Notes: generated from the letters alone by a model not told the origin. 64,000 nt of DNA from Sphingopyxis sp. BSN-002 (GCF_022024275.1 NZ_CP091804.1:186001-250000), one strand, 5' to 3'. Numbered from the stretch's first letter, positions 1-8,724 are shown. Translations and numbers: made by a program.

Positions 1-1372
1 CCGCGTCGAGCGCGAGAAGCAGGGATTCGGCCTGCGTGATCAGCTGATGCGCCGAGCCGTTTCCGCTCTGCACTTCGGTCATGAAAGCGGCCAGCTGGCC
101 CTTGGTATCCTCGATCGCCCGGCCAATGACCCCGGTGCTCGCAGACACGCTGCCGTCGAGGTGCTCGAGCTGTTGCCCGACTTCTGCGACGTGCGCGGTG
201 ATGCGGGTCGCGAGCGCCTCGCTTGCCTCTCCGTGCGCCGCAAGCTGCAGGCCCATCGCGTCGCTGGCTTCGCGCGCCGTCGCCAGCCTTGATTCGAGCT
301 GTCCGGCGGCGTCGTCGACGCGGTCGCGAAACTGCTTCCAGCTTCCGTCCATCTGCTTGGTAACCGCCGCGACGGTCGATTTCAGATCGTCGCGTGCGGT
401 CGCCGATGCCTGGGTCATTTGCGCAAGTGCGATGCCATGAGCATCGGTCACTTGCGAAGCGGTTGCGATCAGTCCTTCTTCGGTTTCCCTGGCCTGCTGC
501 CGCAAAATGCCGATTGCCTCATGCAGACTGGTGGCCGATGCCTCCCCGGTCTGCGCGGCCTTGGCGGCCTCTTCGCTCAACGCGGCGAGCTTCGCCTCGA
601 GATTTGCACCCTGCTGGTGGGCGACGAGTCCGGCTTCGCGGAAATTGACCGCCAGCCGCTGCGCCACATCGTCGATCCGCGGCAGACCGGCGAGCAGCCC
701 GTCCATCCGCTGCATCGCGACATCGCCCGAACGTGCCAGCTGATCATGGGCATTGGCGATGACCGACGCGTTAGTCGCCAGCTTGTCGCTGCTCTCGCTC
801 AGCCGCAAAACGGTATCGAGACCAAGTTGCTGGATCGTCTTCGCCTGCTCGGAAAGCTGCTTCTGCGCGTCGGCAAGATGAAGCCCCAGCGCGTGCATGG
901 ACTGGTTGAGCGACATATTCTCGTGACGCAGCGCACTCGCAACGCGTGCGAACCGCGCCTGTTCCGACCGGCCCGAGCGGAGGAGCACCATCCAGAGCAC
1001 GGCAAGAAGGGTGAGGGGCATGGCGATCGTCGCCAGCAGGCCCGGCCATTCGGCAGGCGATGGCGTAGTCGCAAATCCGCCGGTCGCCATGAACAGCGCA
1101 AAACCTGCCCAGCTTGCCGCGAGCAGGATCAGCAAGGCGGGTGCGATCCTGTCGCACCAGACGGACCCTGCCGAATCCGGCTCGTCGCCGGACCAGTGCT
1201 CACCGGTATCCGCCAGCGACGAGGTGTCGAGCCAGTCACGCTCGGCGACCGGCGCGGCTTCGGGTTGCGACACGCTTTCCTCCGCGGCGGCTTCCGCCCG
1301 GACTTCGCCTTCGGCTTCGGTCTTTGCCGCGGAATCCCGCCACAATCCGACGATCTTCTTTTCCCCCGTCAT
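1..1372 (-). CDS. Coiled-coil membrane protein, C-terminus beyond window edge
   Basis: An open frame on the minus strand starts with ATG at 1372 (MTGEKKIVGLWRDSA) and runs without a stop to base 1, giving at least 457 residues. Residues 1-75 are acidic and probably cytoplasmic. Two hydrophobic segments follow, at about 76-96 (PALLILLAASWAGFALF) and 110-132. Everything after about residue 140 is long amphipathic helix rich in Ala, Gln, Glu and Leu, with repeated heptad-like stretches, resembling the signalling coiled coil of chemoreceptors or polar scaffold proteins but without a recognisable MCP hairpin tip in the visible part. The function is unknown. The gene is divergent from the HPt-like gene at 1441, 68 bp away, and the two may share a control region. 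Confidence 0.75.
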   Translation of the reverse strand, partial: MTGEKKIVGLWRDSAAKTEAEGEVRAEAAAEESVSQPEAAPVAERDWLDTSSLADTGEHWSGDEPDSAGSVWCDRIAPALLILLAASWAGFALFMATGGFATTPSPAEWPGLLATIAMPLTLLAVLWMVLLRSGRSEQARFARVASALRHENMSLNQSMHALGLHLADAQKQLSEQAKTIQQLGLDTVLRLSESSDKLATNASVIANAHDQLARSGDVAMQRMDGLLAGLPRIDDVAQRLAVNFREAGLVAHQQGANLEAKLAALSEEAAKAAQTGEASATSLHEAIGILRQQARETEEGLIATASQVTDAHGIALAQMTQASATARDDLKSTVAAVTKQMDGSWKQFRDRVDDAAGQLESRLATAREASDAMGLQLAAHGEASEALATRITAHVAEVGQQLEHLDGSVSASTGVIGRAIEDTKGQLAAFMTEVQSGNGSAHQLITQAESLLLALDA

Positions 1373-1440
1373 CCTGCCATCTTAGCATCAAATGGCCGCC
1401 ATGAAACGGAAACTTAACTACGATCTGCCAAGGCTGTGGA

Positions 1441-1737
1441 ATGTCGTTCGATAGTGGCCCTCTCGACAGGTATATCAGCGCCGCGGTGGGCGACGATCCC
1501 GCGATGGCGATGGAATTGCGCGCAAGCTTCGTGGAAAGCGCGCGCGAGCTGAGCGACCTGATGCGCCGCGCCCGTTGCGATGCCAACTGGCACGTTGCGG
1601 CCGAACGGCTGAAGAGTCTGTCGGCGACCTTTGGCATCATACCGCTCATCCAGCTTGCCGAAGCGGCGATGGAGGGTGCGCCCGGCGATCCGGCGGTCCT
1701 GCGCGAGATCAATGCGGCGGTCGACACGCTCGTCTGA
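1441..1737 (+). CDS. HPt-fold-like protein lacking the phosphoacceptor histidine
   Basis: This 98-residue helical protein resembles the histidine phosphotransfer (HPt) domain: a helix (AMAMELRASFVESARELSDL) is followed by the segment AERLKSLSATFGI, which lines up with the HPt core HxLKGSAxxxG. In that core the phosphorylated His is expected; here the position is Glu. If the alignment is right, the protein cannot carry phosphate and would act as a binding or regulatory domain. It is divergent from the coiled-coil membrane protein gene. The family match comes from the local pattern only. Confidence 0.6.
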   Translation: MSFDSGPLDRYISAAVGDDPAMAMELRASFVESARELSDLMRRARCDANWHVAAERLKSLSATFGIIPLIQLAEAAMEGAPGDPAVLREINAAVDTLV

Positions 1738-1826
1738 GCCATTTTCCGGGTTCAAACGCCGTTCAGCCACTCACCGGCATATAAATATCGATCCCGGCCG
1801 TCTTGCCATGGCAACGCTACGGGTTT

Positions 1827-1847
1827 AGCCGCGTATTCACCGCGGCT
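1827..1847 (+). other. Hairpin in the 5' leader of the TPR gene
   Basis: AGCCGCG and CGCGGCT form a perfect 7-bp stem around a 7-nt loop, about 50 bp before the start codon at 1900. A 12-bp palindrome, TTGCCATGGCAA, lies just upstream at 1803-1814, and its half CATGGCAA recurs at 1866-1873. These could be a regulator site plus an mRNA leader structure; no function is established. The rest of the 1738-1899 gap shows nothing else recognisable. Confidence 0.3.
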
Positions 1848-1899
1848 GAGCCCCCCGCTTGCGTCATGGCAAGGCGGCCGTTTGTGAGGAGAGATTTCG

Positions 1900-3186
1900 A
1901 TGTTCACCCGTTTTCGCCAGAAGCCTGCAACGGCCATGGCTGCCATCCTCGGCGTTGCCCTGATGGCGAGCGCGGCCCCGGCGGCCGCCAAGGACAAGCC
2001 GAAGAAGGAAGAGGCCGGCAAGGGAACCGACGTTCCCGTAAGCAAGGGCTTCAGTCCCGCAGTCAAGAAAATGTACGAGGCGAGCACCGCCAAGGATGCC
2101 GCCGCGCTGCAGGCCGCCATCGCCGAAGCGCAGGCTGCCAATCCGACCGAGGCCGGCGATCGCTACTGGCTGGGCCACTATCGTCTTCAGCTCGGCATCC
2201 TGACCAAGGATACCGCGGCGCAGGCGCAGGGCCTCGACGAAGTGCTTGCGACCGGCGTCGCGCCGGCGGAAATGCTCGGTGTCTATAATTTCTATTCGGG
2301 CAACTTTGCCTATGGCGCCAAGGATTATGCGAAGGCCGTCCAGCGTCTCGAAGCGGCGAAGGCCGCCGGATCGAAGGAACCGAGCCTGAGCCTGCTGCTC
2401 GTCGACAGCTATATCAACAACAACCAGGTCGACCAGGGCGTCGCGCTCGCCAAGGAAGCGATCGAGGCCTCGCGCGCCGCGGGTCAGCGACCGTCCGAGG
2501 AACTGTATGTTCGTCCGGCCAAGGCGCTCCAGGCGGCGAAACGCACGAACGAACTGCTCGATATCCTGACGCTGCGTGTCCGCGATTTCCCGCAGCCGGC
2601 GATCTGGCGCAACACGCTGTATATCCTGCTGCAACAGGCGGGCGGCGACAAGGACATGAACCTCGACATCCTGCGCCTGATGCGCGCCACCAACGCGATG
2701 ACCGAGCGCGGCGAATATCTGGAATATGCGGCGCTTGCTACCGAAGCGGGCTATCCGGGCGAAGTCGTTGCCGTCGTCGAGCATGGAATCGCGGCGAAGG
2801 TCTTCACCGACAAGGACGAGCGCTTCGCGACGATCCTCGAAGCGCAGAAGAATCGTGCGGCGTCGGACCGTGCCGGCCTTCTTGCGGATGCATCGAAGCC
2901 CCCGGCAACCCCCAAGGCCGCGCGTGCGACTGCCGATGCGCTTGTCGGTATCGGCGAATATGCGAAGGCGATTCCGCTCTACCAGGGCGTCGCCGCTTCG
3001 GATCCGGTGGCGCAGTATCGCCTCGGCGTGGCGCAGGCGCTTGCCGGACAGAAGGACGCCGCGGTCGCGAGCTTTGCCAAGGTGACGGGCGATCGTGCGC
3101 GACTCGCGCAGCTGTGGACGATCAACGTCCAGAGCCCGGCTGCCGCTCCGGCAGCTGCTCCGGCTCCGGCGCCAGCGACCAACTGA
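1900..3186 (+). CDS. Exported TPR-like repeat protein
   Basis: The 428-residue protein starts with a signal peptide (basic start, hydrophobic core AAILGVALMASAAPAAA, cleavage near AAA-KD). A lysine/glutamate-rich linker and then Ala-rich paired helices follow, with tetratricopeptide character: the YWLGHYRLQLG, FAYGAKDYAKAVQRLEAAKA and LVGIGEYAKAIPLYQGVA segments each fit a TPR helix pair. The end is a Pro/Ala tail. A GGAG Shine-Dalgarno lies 9 nt before the ATG. It is probably a periplasmic protein-protein interaction scaffold. The gene is monocistronic and ends at a strong terminator. The exact partner is unknown. Confidence 0.8.
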   Translation: MFTRFRQKPATAMAAILGVALMASAAPAAAKDKPKKEEAGKGTDVPVSKGFSPAVKKMYEASTAKDAAALQAAIAEAQAANPTEAGDRYWLGHYRLQLGILTKDTAAQAQGLDEVLATGVAPAEMLGVYNFYSGNFAYGAKDYAKAVQRLEAAKAAGSKEPSLSLLLVDSYINNNQVDQGVALAKEAIEASRAAGQRPSEELYVRPAKALQAAKRTNELLDILTLRVRDFPQPAIWRNTLYILLQQAGGDKDMNLDILRLMRATNAMTERGEYLEYAALATEAGYPGEVVAVVEHGIAAKVFTDKDERFATILEAQKNRAASDRAGLLADASKPPATPKAARATADALVGIGEYAKAIPLYQGVAASDPVAQYRLGVAQALAGQKDAAVASFAKVTGDRARLAQLWTINVQSPAAAPAAAPAPAPATN

Positions 3187-3207
3187 TAGCTGCTCAGGCA
3201 CAAAAAA

Positions 3208-3240
3208 GGGCGCCATCCGGACCGGATGGCGCCCTTTTCT
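3208..3240. terminator. Bidirectional intrinsic terminator
   Basis: Arms GGGCGCCATCCGG (3208-3220) and CCGGATGGCGCCC (3222-3234) are perfect complements, followed on the plus strand by TTTTCTT and preceded by AAAAAA, which is a U-tract on the minus strand. It therefore ends both the TPR gene and the convergent Lrp/AsnC gene. Confidence 0.92.
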
Positions 3241-3259
3241 TATACGCGGTGCAAGCCGG

Positions 3260-3736
3260 TCAGAGTTCGACGGGAATGCCTGCAAGCTGCTTTGCCGTGC
3301 GAATCGTCAGCGAGGTTTTCACGCTCGTGACATTCGGCGCCGAGGTCAGGTGCGCGGTGAGAAATGACTGGAAGCTTTGCAGGTCGCGCGCGACGACCTT
3401 CAGCAGGAAATCGATTTCACCGTTGAGCATATAGCATTCGCGGACTTCCGGCAGCTTTCCGACATAATCCTCGAACGATTTCAGATCGGATTCCGCCTGG
3501 CTCCGCAGGCTGACCATCGCGAAAACGGTGATTCCGTAGCCCAGCTTCGCGGCATCCAGATCGGCGTGGTACGAACGGATAACTCCCGCTTCCTCAAGCG
3601 CGCGAACCCGGCGCAGGCACGGCGGTGCGGTGAGTCCCACCATTTGCGCCAGCTCGACATTGGTCATACGCCCGTTTTTTTGCAGCTCCCCGAGTATCTG
3701 CAGGTCGATCTGATCGAATTTCTGGCTGGCCATCAT
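3260..3736 (-). CDS. Lrp/AsnC family transcriptional regulator
   Basis: The 158-residue protein has the standard two-domain layout. An N-terminal winged helix-turn-helix (FDQIDLQILGELQKNGRM, then NVELAQMVGLTAPPCLRRV) is followed by the RAM ligand-binding and oligomerisation domain (about 70-150, including EVRECYMLNGEIDFLLKVVA). The length is typical of the family. The start at 3736 is preferred because GGA lies 7 nt upstream; an in-frame ATG follows immediately at 3733, and longer forms would add a non-homologous N-terminus. The 163-bp gap to the divergent kinase-like gene contains AT-rich promoter-like sequence. Confidence 0.9.
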   Translation of the reverse strand: MMASQKFDQIDLQILGELQKNGRMTNVELAQMVGLTAPPCLRRVRALEEAGVIRSYHADLDAAKLGYGITVFAMVSLRSQAESDLKSFEDYVGKLPEVRECYMLNGEIDFLLKVVARDLQSFQSFLTAHLTSAPNVTSVKTSLTIRTAKQLAGIPVEL

Positions 3737-3899
3737 TGAAACATCCGCTTTCCAAAACTGCGATGACCATAATATTATTTCAGCCGAATGCAATTGTCCC
3801 ACAATGTGACGTGACGGGCGAAGCCACTTTCATGACCGGATGATTCACGCTAGCCGCTAAGCATATGCTAACCAACAAAGTGGGTGGGGCGGGCCGCGC

Positions 3900-5522
3900 G
3901 TGACTGCTGACTCGATGATCGCGACTATCTTGCGTCAGGCGCCGAAGGACCGGCGTGCGAGCGTTGCCGCGTGGCGTCAGATCTCCGATATTCTGGCGCA
4001 GCGCGGCAATCAACTGGGCGATGAAGATATTCGGCGATCGCTGCACGCGCTTGCGGTCCTGCGCCCCGAAATCCCCGAAAAAGTGCGACGCGACTGCGCC
4101 GAAGCGATCGCGCATCATGGCCGTTTCGCGCCGCTCGTCGCCTTCTACGCCAACGATGTGCCCTCCGTGTCGACGGCAATGCTGCGCCGCGCGAGGCTTT
4201 CGGAAGCCGACTGGCTGGCGCTGCTGCCGGCGACCGCGGCAACCGCGCGGTCGATTCTCGCGGGCCGTACCGACCTGCCGGTGAGCGTCCGGCGTGCGCT
4301 CGAGAGCCTCGGTGCGGGGTCGGTGGCGCTACCGCAGCCCGAAAATGCCGCCATTGTGGCGGAGATCGCCGAAGAGGCGCCGCCCGAGGCGGTTCCGAGC
4401 CAGATCAGCGAATTGGTTCGCCGGATCGACAAATATCAGTTGTCGCGAAGCCAGCCCGCCGTTCGCGCGCCGCGGACGAGCTTCCTGTTCGAAACCGGGC
4501 CTGACGGGCTGATCTGCTGGGTCGACGGAATCACACGCGGCGCGGCAATCGGGCTGTCGATCGCCGAATCGGCGCTCGGCGGCGAGCCGGGCGCAGACGG
4601 TGCGGCTGCCGGCGCCTTTCGCCAGCGCGCCGAGATCATCAACGCGCGTATGATTCTCGAGGGCTCGGCCGCCGAATCGGGCGAATGGCGCTTTTCGGCA
4701 TTGCCCTGGTTCGACCCGGCAACCGGGCAGTTCCGCGGTTATCGCGGCAGCGGCAGGCGTCCGCAGCAGAGCGAGATGCCTTATGGCCGTCCTGCGTCGG
4801 CCGATTCGGGCGATTCGATCCGCCAGCTGATCCACGAGCTGCGTAGTCCGCTGAATGCGATTTCGGGTTTCGCGCAGATCATATCGGGTCAGATGTTCGG
4901 CCCGGTCAGCGGCACCTATCGCGCGATGGCCGAAACCATCGTCGCGGATGCCGCCGCGATTCAGGAGATCATCGACGATCTCGAAACCGCAACGCGCGCC
5001 GTCGACACGCCGCCGGCGTCGATGCCGGGCGAGGTGGTCGATATCGGCGCGGTCATGACACAGGTGCAGGGCGACCTTGCCGAGATACTGGCCGAGCAGC
5101 GTATCGACCTCAGCATTTCGCGCGTCGGCGGGCCGTTTCTCGCCCAGGCAAACGACGCGAATTCGCGGCGGATGATCGGGCGCCTGTTGACGGCGCTGGT
5201 CGACATTTCGGAGGCCGGCACGACGCTGGTCGGTCAGCTCGTGGTCGAGCCCCTGCATGACGACATGCTCCAGCTGCGTGTGGTCCGGCCGCTTGCGATC
5301 CGGTTCGCGACCGCGGCCGACCTGCTCGACCCTGGTTTCAGCCCCGAAGGCGAGGCGCCCGGCGCTGCGATCCTGAGCCTCGGCTTTTCGCTCCGCCTCG
5401 TCGACAGCCTCGCTCGCGGCGTCGGCGGACGCCTCGATATCGGGCATAACGCCTTGACCTTGCATCTTCCCTCGGCCAACCCAAGGGCCGATACGGAGCT
5501 CGGCATCCAGCAGAGCGAATAG
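3900..5522 (+). CDS. Soluble histidine-kinase-like protein with degenerate ATPase domain
   Basis: The 540-residue protein starts at GTG 3900 and shows no membrane segment. Residues 1-150 are helical and HEAT-like. A variable middle (about 190-285) precedes a dimerisation/phosphoacceptor helix with a good H-box, HELRSPLNAISGF, near residue 310. The C-terminal region should be a HATPase_c domain, but the N-box Asn residues are not evident (RRMIGRLLTALVD) and no DxGxG motif is seen; only a G2-like stretch (GFSLRLVDSLARGVGGRL) remains. It could be a low-activity kinase, a phosphatase or a pseudo-kinase. No partner response regulator is adjacent. It is followed 17 bp later by the deacetylase-like gene. 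Confidence 0.75.
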   Translation: MTADSMIATILRQAPKDRRASVAAWRQISDILAQRGNQLGDEDIRRSLHALAVLRPEIPEKVRRDCAEAIAHHGRFAPLVAFYANDVPSVSTAMLRRARLSEADWLALLPATAATARSILAGRTDLPVSVRRALESLGAGSVALPQPENAAIVAEIAEEAPPEAVPSQISELVRRIDKYQLSRSQPAVRAPRTSFLFETGPDGLICWVDGITRGAAIGLSIAESALGGEPGADGAAAGAFRQRAEIINARMILEGSAAESGEWRFSALPWFDPATGQFRGYRGSGRRPQQSEMPYGRPASADSGDSIRQLIHELRSPLNAISGFAQIISGQMFGPVSGTYRAMAETIVADAAAIQEIIDDLETATRAVDTPPASMPGEVVDIGAVMTQVQGDLAEILAEQRIDLSISRVGGPFLAQANDANSRRMIGRLLTALVDISEAGTTLVGQLVVEPLHDDMLQLRVVRPLAIRFATAADLLDPGFSPEGEAPGAAILSLGFSLRLVDSLARGVGGRLDIGHNALTLHLPSANPRADTELGIQQSE

Positions 5523-5539
5523 CCACGTCGGGGCAGGCG

Positions 5540-6580
5540 TTGGCAAAGGGGATCAAGGTGCAGCCTGCGGGGGATTTCCAGGCATATCCGGAACCATCCG
5601 ATCTGATCGCGCTGGGTGTGGAGGAGAGCCCGCGCTTCTGGGTGACGATCGACACCGAGGAAGATTTCGACTGGTCCGCTCCGTTTGCCCGTACGGGATT
5701 CCGGCTCGATTCGGTTCCGGCGCTGGCCGAATGCCAAGGCTTTTTCGAGCGTGCGGGTGTGGCGCCCATCTATCTCGTCGACTGGCCGATCGTGCAGGAC
5801 GACCGCGCAGTCGATATACTGGCGGCGGCGCAAAAGGCCGGGCGCTGCGACGTAGGGGCCCAGCTGCATCCTTGGGTCACGCCGCCGCACGACGAGGACG
5901 TGAACGAACGCAACAGTTATACCGGTAATCTGCCGCCAACCCTGCAACGTGCCAAGATGGAGGCGTTGCGCGACGCGATCGTCCGCCGTTTCGGTGTCGC
6001 CCCGGCGGTCTATCGCGCCGGGCGCTACGGGCTCGGTCCCGACACCGCGACGATGCTCGCCGAACTGGGATTCCGTTGCGACACCTCGGTTCGTTCCGGA
6101 TTCGATTACCGCAAGGGGCAGGGCCCCGATTATCGCGATGCGCCGCTTTCCCCCTGGTGGGTGTCGACGGAGGCAGGGCCCATATTGGAAATGCCGGTCA
6201 CGACCGTTTTCGGCGGCTTCCTCGGCGCGTCGGGGCAGGGCGTGTATCACCGTATCGCCCGTAACGGCATGCACGCGGGTGCGGCGCTTGCGCGGCTCGG
6301 GCTCGTCGAGCGTATCGCGCTCACGCCGGAGGGCATTCCGGCGGAGCGCGCCTGCCGTGCGATCGATATCGCGATAGAGCGGCGCCTGCCGGTCCTCAAT
6401 TTCTCCTTCCATTCGCCCTCGCTGCAGCCGGGCAACACCCCCTATGTACGGACCGACAGCGATCTCGACCTCTTCTATCGCTGGTGGGACGCGGTGCTTG
6501 CGCATCTGGCGCTGCGCGGCGTGACGCCGATCGACACCGCCGGAATATTGGCGATGGCCGCACGAAAGTGCCCGGCCTAA
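5540..6580 (+). CDS. Polysaccharide deacetylase-like protein (WalW-type)
   Basis: The 346-residue protein resembles the NodB/polysaccharide deacetylase fold. The early motif TIDTEEDFDW carries the D-x-E acidic cluster, QLHPWVTPP supplies a His-containing second motif, and YRAGRYGLG with a late NFSFHSPSL complete the usual pattern. Such enzymes remove acetyl groups from surface glycans, often in exopolysaccharide clusters. No signal peptide is visible. The start is a TTG at 5540 preceded by GGGGCAGG; an alternative GTG lies six codons later. It probably forms a two-gene operon with the upstream kinase-like gene. The substrate cannot be told from sequence. Confidence 0.75.
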   Translation: MAKGIKVQPAGDFQAYPEPSDLIALGVEESPRFWVTIDTEEDFDWSAPFARTGFRLDSVPALAECQGFFERAGVAPIYLVDWPIVQDDRAVDILAAAQKAGRCDVGAQLHPWVTPPHDEDVNERNSYTGNLPPTLQRAKMEALRDAIVRRFGVAPAVYRAGRYGLGPDTATMLAELGFRCDTSVRSGFDYRKGQGPDYRDAPLSPWWVSTEAGPILEMPVTTVFGGFLGASGQGVYHRIARNGMHAGAALARLGLVERIALTPEGIPAERACRAIDIAIERRLPVLNFSFHSPSLQPGNTPYVRTDSDLDLFYRWWDAVLAHLALRGVTPIDTAGILAMAARKCPA

Positions 6581-6645
6581 GCCGCTTGCCAATCATCGGC
6601 TCGCTCCGCTATCGCCCGCACATCCCCGACCGGGTTTCGAGACGG

Positions 6646-6721
6646 GGGCCTGTAGCTCAATGGTTAGAGCTGGCCGCTCATAACGGCTAGGTTGCGGGTT
6701 CGAGTCCTGCCGGGCCCACCA
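6646..6721 (+). tRNA. tRNA with CAT anticodon, probably tRNA-Ile2 (lysidine-modified)
   Basis: The 76-nt cloverleaf includes an encoded CCA. The acceptor GGGCCTG pairs with CGGGCCC, the D arm is GCTC/GAGC, the anticodon stem is GGCCG/CGGCT with loop CTCATAA, and the T arm contains GGTTCGAGTCC. The CAT anticodon can be elongator Met, initiator Met or Ile2. The D loop (AATGGTTA) and overall sequence are closer to bacterial Ile2, which TilS converts to read AUA. Initiator is excluded because the 1-72 pair is G-C. Elongator Met remains the alternative. Confidence 0.9.
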
Positions 6722-6728
6722 TTTCCCG

Positions 6729-7100
6729 TCAGTCGTGGCCTTGGCTGCGCCCCGCGAGCGTGTCGGCACGCAGCAGCTGGAGGCGGGTTTCCAGCTCGCG
6801 TCGCTCGGGATCGGACAGGCCGTCGCGGTCATAGCGGTCGGCGAGGGCGTCGATCTGGCGCGCTTCGCGGCGAAGCGCTTTCGCTTCACCTTTCGACAAT
6901 TCGCCCCGATCGCGTCCTTCGTTGATCAGATCGCGGGCCTTGCGAAGCTCGCGGTCCGGCAAGGGCCCGCTGCCGGGGAGCGTGCCCATGTCCGAAATGC
7001 CGGGGTTTCTGTCGCCCGGCGGCAAGCTGCGCGGCACGAACTGGGCGTGTGCCGCAACGGGGAGGGCGAAAGCAAGAAAGGCAGCAAGGGGCAACCGCAT
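6729..7100 (-). CDS. Small exported protein of unknown function
   Basis: The 123-residue product starts MRLPLAAFLAFALPVAAHAQ, a clear signal peptide with an AHA-Q cleavage site. The mature part has a Pro/Gly-rich beginning (LPPGDRNPGISDMG) and a charged helical half (RKARDLINEGRDRGELSKG, then LADRYDRDGLSDPERRELE). The start is set by AGGAG located 6 nt upstream; an upstream in-frame ATG lacks support. It converges on the tRNA, ending 8 bp away. No family is recognised. Confidence 0.75.
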   Translation of the reverse strand: MRLPLAAFLAFALPVAAHAQFVPRSLPPGDRNPGISDMGTLPGSGPLPDRELRKARDLINEGRDRGELSKGEAKALRREARQIDALADRYDRDGLSDPERRELETRLQLLRADTLAGRSQGHD

Positions 7101-7211
7101 CAGTATCTCCTGTCGGCGAAACATTTGCCTGTCTCGCTGAACCGCCGCTTAATTGGGTTGCATATCGCTATCGTTCGCGGTCTTGTGCCGGCTCGGAAAA
7201 GGGAGAGCGAC

Positions 7212-8687
7212 ATGCGCAAGGGCAGGGCGATCATTCTGGGCGGAGCCGTGGTTCTTGCCGTCATAGGAGGCACGGTAGCCGTCCGTACGGCGACCTTCGC
7301 GCCAAAGGACATTGCCGACGGCCGCGATGTGAAGCTTGCGGCGGCCCCGGCTTACGATCTCGACGCGGCGGTCCGGCATCTCAGCGAGGCGGCGCAGCTG
7401 CGTACCGTGTCGAACCAGGATCCCGCGGACAACGACGTCGCCGAGTGGGACAAGCTGCACGCATGGCTGGCCGCCACCTATCCAGCCGCGCATGGCGCGA
7501 TGACCCGGACGATCCTGCCCAATCGCACGCTCGTCTTTCACTGGGCCGGAAGCGAGGCTGCCTTGGCGCCGATCATCGTCATGGCGCATCAGGACGTGGT
7601 TCCCGTGACACCGGGCACTGAAGGGGACTGGAAATATCCTCCCTTCGCGGGAACGATCGCGGAGAAGGCGGTTTGGGGTCGCGGCACCGTTGACGACAAG
7701 GGCTCGCTTGTCGGGCTGTTCGAGGCGCTCGATGCGCTCGCCAAAGCCGGGTTCAAGCCCAGGCGCGGGATCTATCTGGTCTCGGGCCATGACGAAGAAG
7801 CGGGCGGGACCGGCGCGATCGCCGCGGCGACGAAGCTGAAGGCCGAGGGCGTGAAGGCCATCTATACGCTCGACGAGGGCAGCATCGTCCTGACCGATAC
7901 GCCGGTGATCGACGGTCCCGCGATCATGATCGGGATCGCGGAGAAGGGCTATGGCACGCTGAAGGTCACGGCGAACGCGCCGGGCGGCCACAGTTCGATG
8001 CCGCCGGCAGAGACCGGCGTCGAGACGCTGGCGAAGGCTGTCCTCGCGATTACCGGCAAGCCGTTCCCGCTCGAAGTGCGCGGGCCAGGTGCCTCGATGA
8101 TCGAATCGCTTGCGGCAAAGAAGGGTGGCACGACCAAGATGGCGGTCGCGAACCAGCGGCTGTTCGGTCCGCTCCTGAAGCGCCAGCTCGGCGCGGCGCC
8201 GACAACCGCGGCTGCATTCCATACAACGATCGCCCCGACGATGCTCGAGGGCAGCCCCAAGGAGAATGTGCTGCCGCAGTCGGCGAACGCCCTGATCAAT
8301 TATCGCATTTCGCCTTGGAACACCTCCGCCGACGTCATGGCGCGCGCGAAAGAGGCCGTGGGCGATACAAAGGTCGATCTTGCCTGGGTGAAGCCGCCGC
8401 GCGAGCCGTCGCGTGTATCGTCGACGAGTTCGCAGGGCTGGAAATGGATCGCAGCCGCCGCGCGCGCCGATGCGCCCGGCGCGGTGCTGACGCCGACGCT
8501 GGTGGTCGCGGGGACCGACAGTCGCAGCATGGAGCCTGTATCGCAGGACGTGTATCGTTTCATGCCGATGCATTTCAGCCTGAAGGAATCGGCGATGATC
8601 CACGGCACCAACGAGCATATGGCGATCGACAGCTTCAAGCGGATGATCGATTTCTATGCGCGGCTGATCGCGACCTCTGCGGGATAG
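7212..8687 (+). CDS. M20 family zinc metallopeptidase (carboxypeptidase-like)
   Basis: The 491-residue protein has an N-terminal membrane anchor or signal (GRAIILGGAVVLAVIGGTVAV) and then an M20/M25/M40 catalytic domain. Visible metal and catalytic residues are His126 and Asp128 in MAHQDVVPV, Asp161 in GRGTVDDKG, Glu195/196 in GHDEEAGG, and a late His in GTNEHMAID. A dimerisation lid follows the AEKGYGTLKVTA segment. It should hydrolyse peptides or N-acyl amino acids, probably in the periplasm. GGGAG lies 7 nt before the ATG. The stop codon overlaps the presumed -35 box of the tRNA-Pro promoter. Confidence 0.88.
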   Translation: MRKGRAIILGGAVVLAVIGGTVAVRTATFAPKDIADGRDVKLAAAPAYDLDAAVRHLSEAAQLRTVSNQDPADNDVAEWDKLHAWLAATYPAAHGAMTRTILPNRTLVFHWAGSEAALAPIIVMAHQDVVPVTPGTEGDWKYPPFAGTIAEKAVWGRGTVDDKGSLVGLFEALDALAKAGFKPRRGIYLVSGHDEEAGGTGAIAAATKLKAEGVKAIYTLDEGSIVLTDTPVIDGPAIMIGIAEKGYGTLKVTANAPGGHSSMPPAETGVETLAKAVLAITGKPFPLEVRGPGASMIESLAAKKGGTTKMAVANQRLFGPLLKRQLGAAPTTAAAFHTTIAPTMLEGSPKENVLPQSANALINYRISPWNTSADVMARAKEAVGDTKVDLAWVKPPREPSRVSSTSSQGWKWIAAAARADAPGAVLTPTLVVAGTDSRSMEPVSQDVYRFMPMHFSLKESAMIHGTNEHMAIDSFKRMIDFYARLIATSAG

Positions 8688-8713
8688 ACTCGGGGTCAAA
8701 GCCTGTCTAAGGC
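8685..8713 (+). promoter_or_regulatory. Chromosomal promoter for the split tRNA-Pro gene
   Basis: TAGACT (8685-8690), a 17-bp spacer and TAAGGC (8708-8713) end 11 bp before the tRNA half at 8725. In the unlysogenised chromosome this would drive tRNA-Pro; in the lysogen it drives only the 5' half followed by sequence antisense to the end of int. Confidence 0.5.
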
Positions 8714-8724
8714 GCGCGCAGCGT

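Noticed and set aside
419..1417. Long plus-strand open frame at the left edge
   Set aside because: It is the antisense shadow of the coiled-coil gene on the minus strand; its product is Arg/His-rich with no fold-like pattern.
1864..3285. 473-residue minus-strand frame opposite the TPR gene
   Set aside because: Arg-rich low-quality sequence; the plus-strand frame has a signal peptide, SD and terminator.
6593..6889. Minus-strand frame across the CAT tRNA (contains WWARQDSNPQPSRYERPAL)
   Set aside because: This is the familiar spurious peptide produced by translating tRNA sequence antisense.
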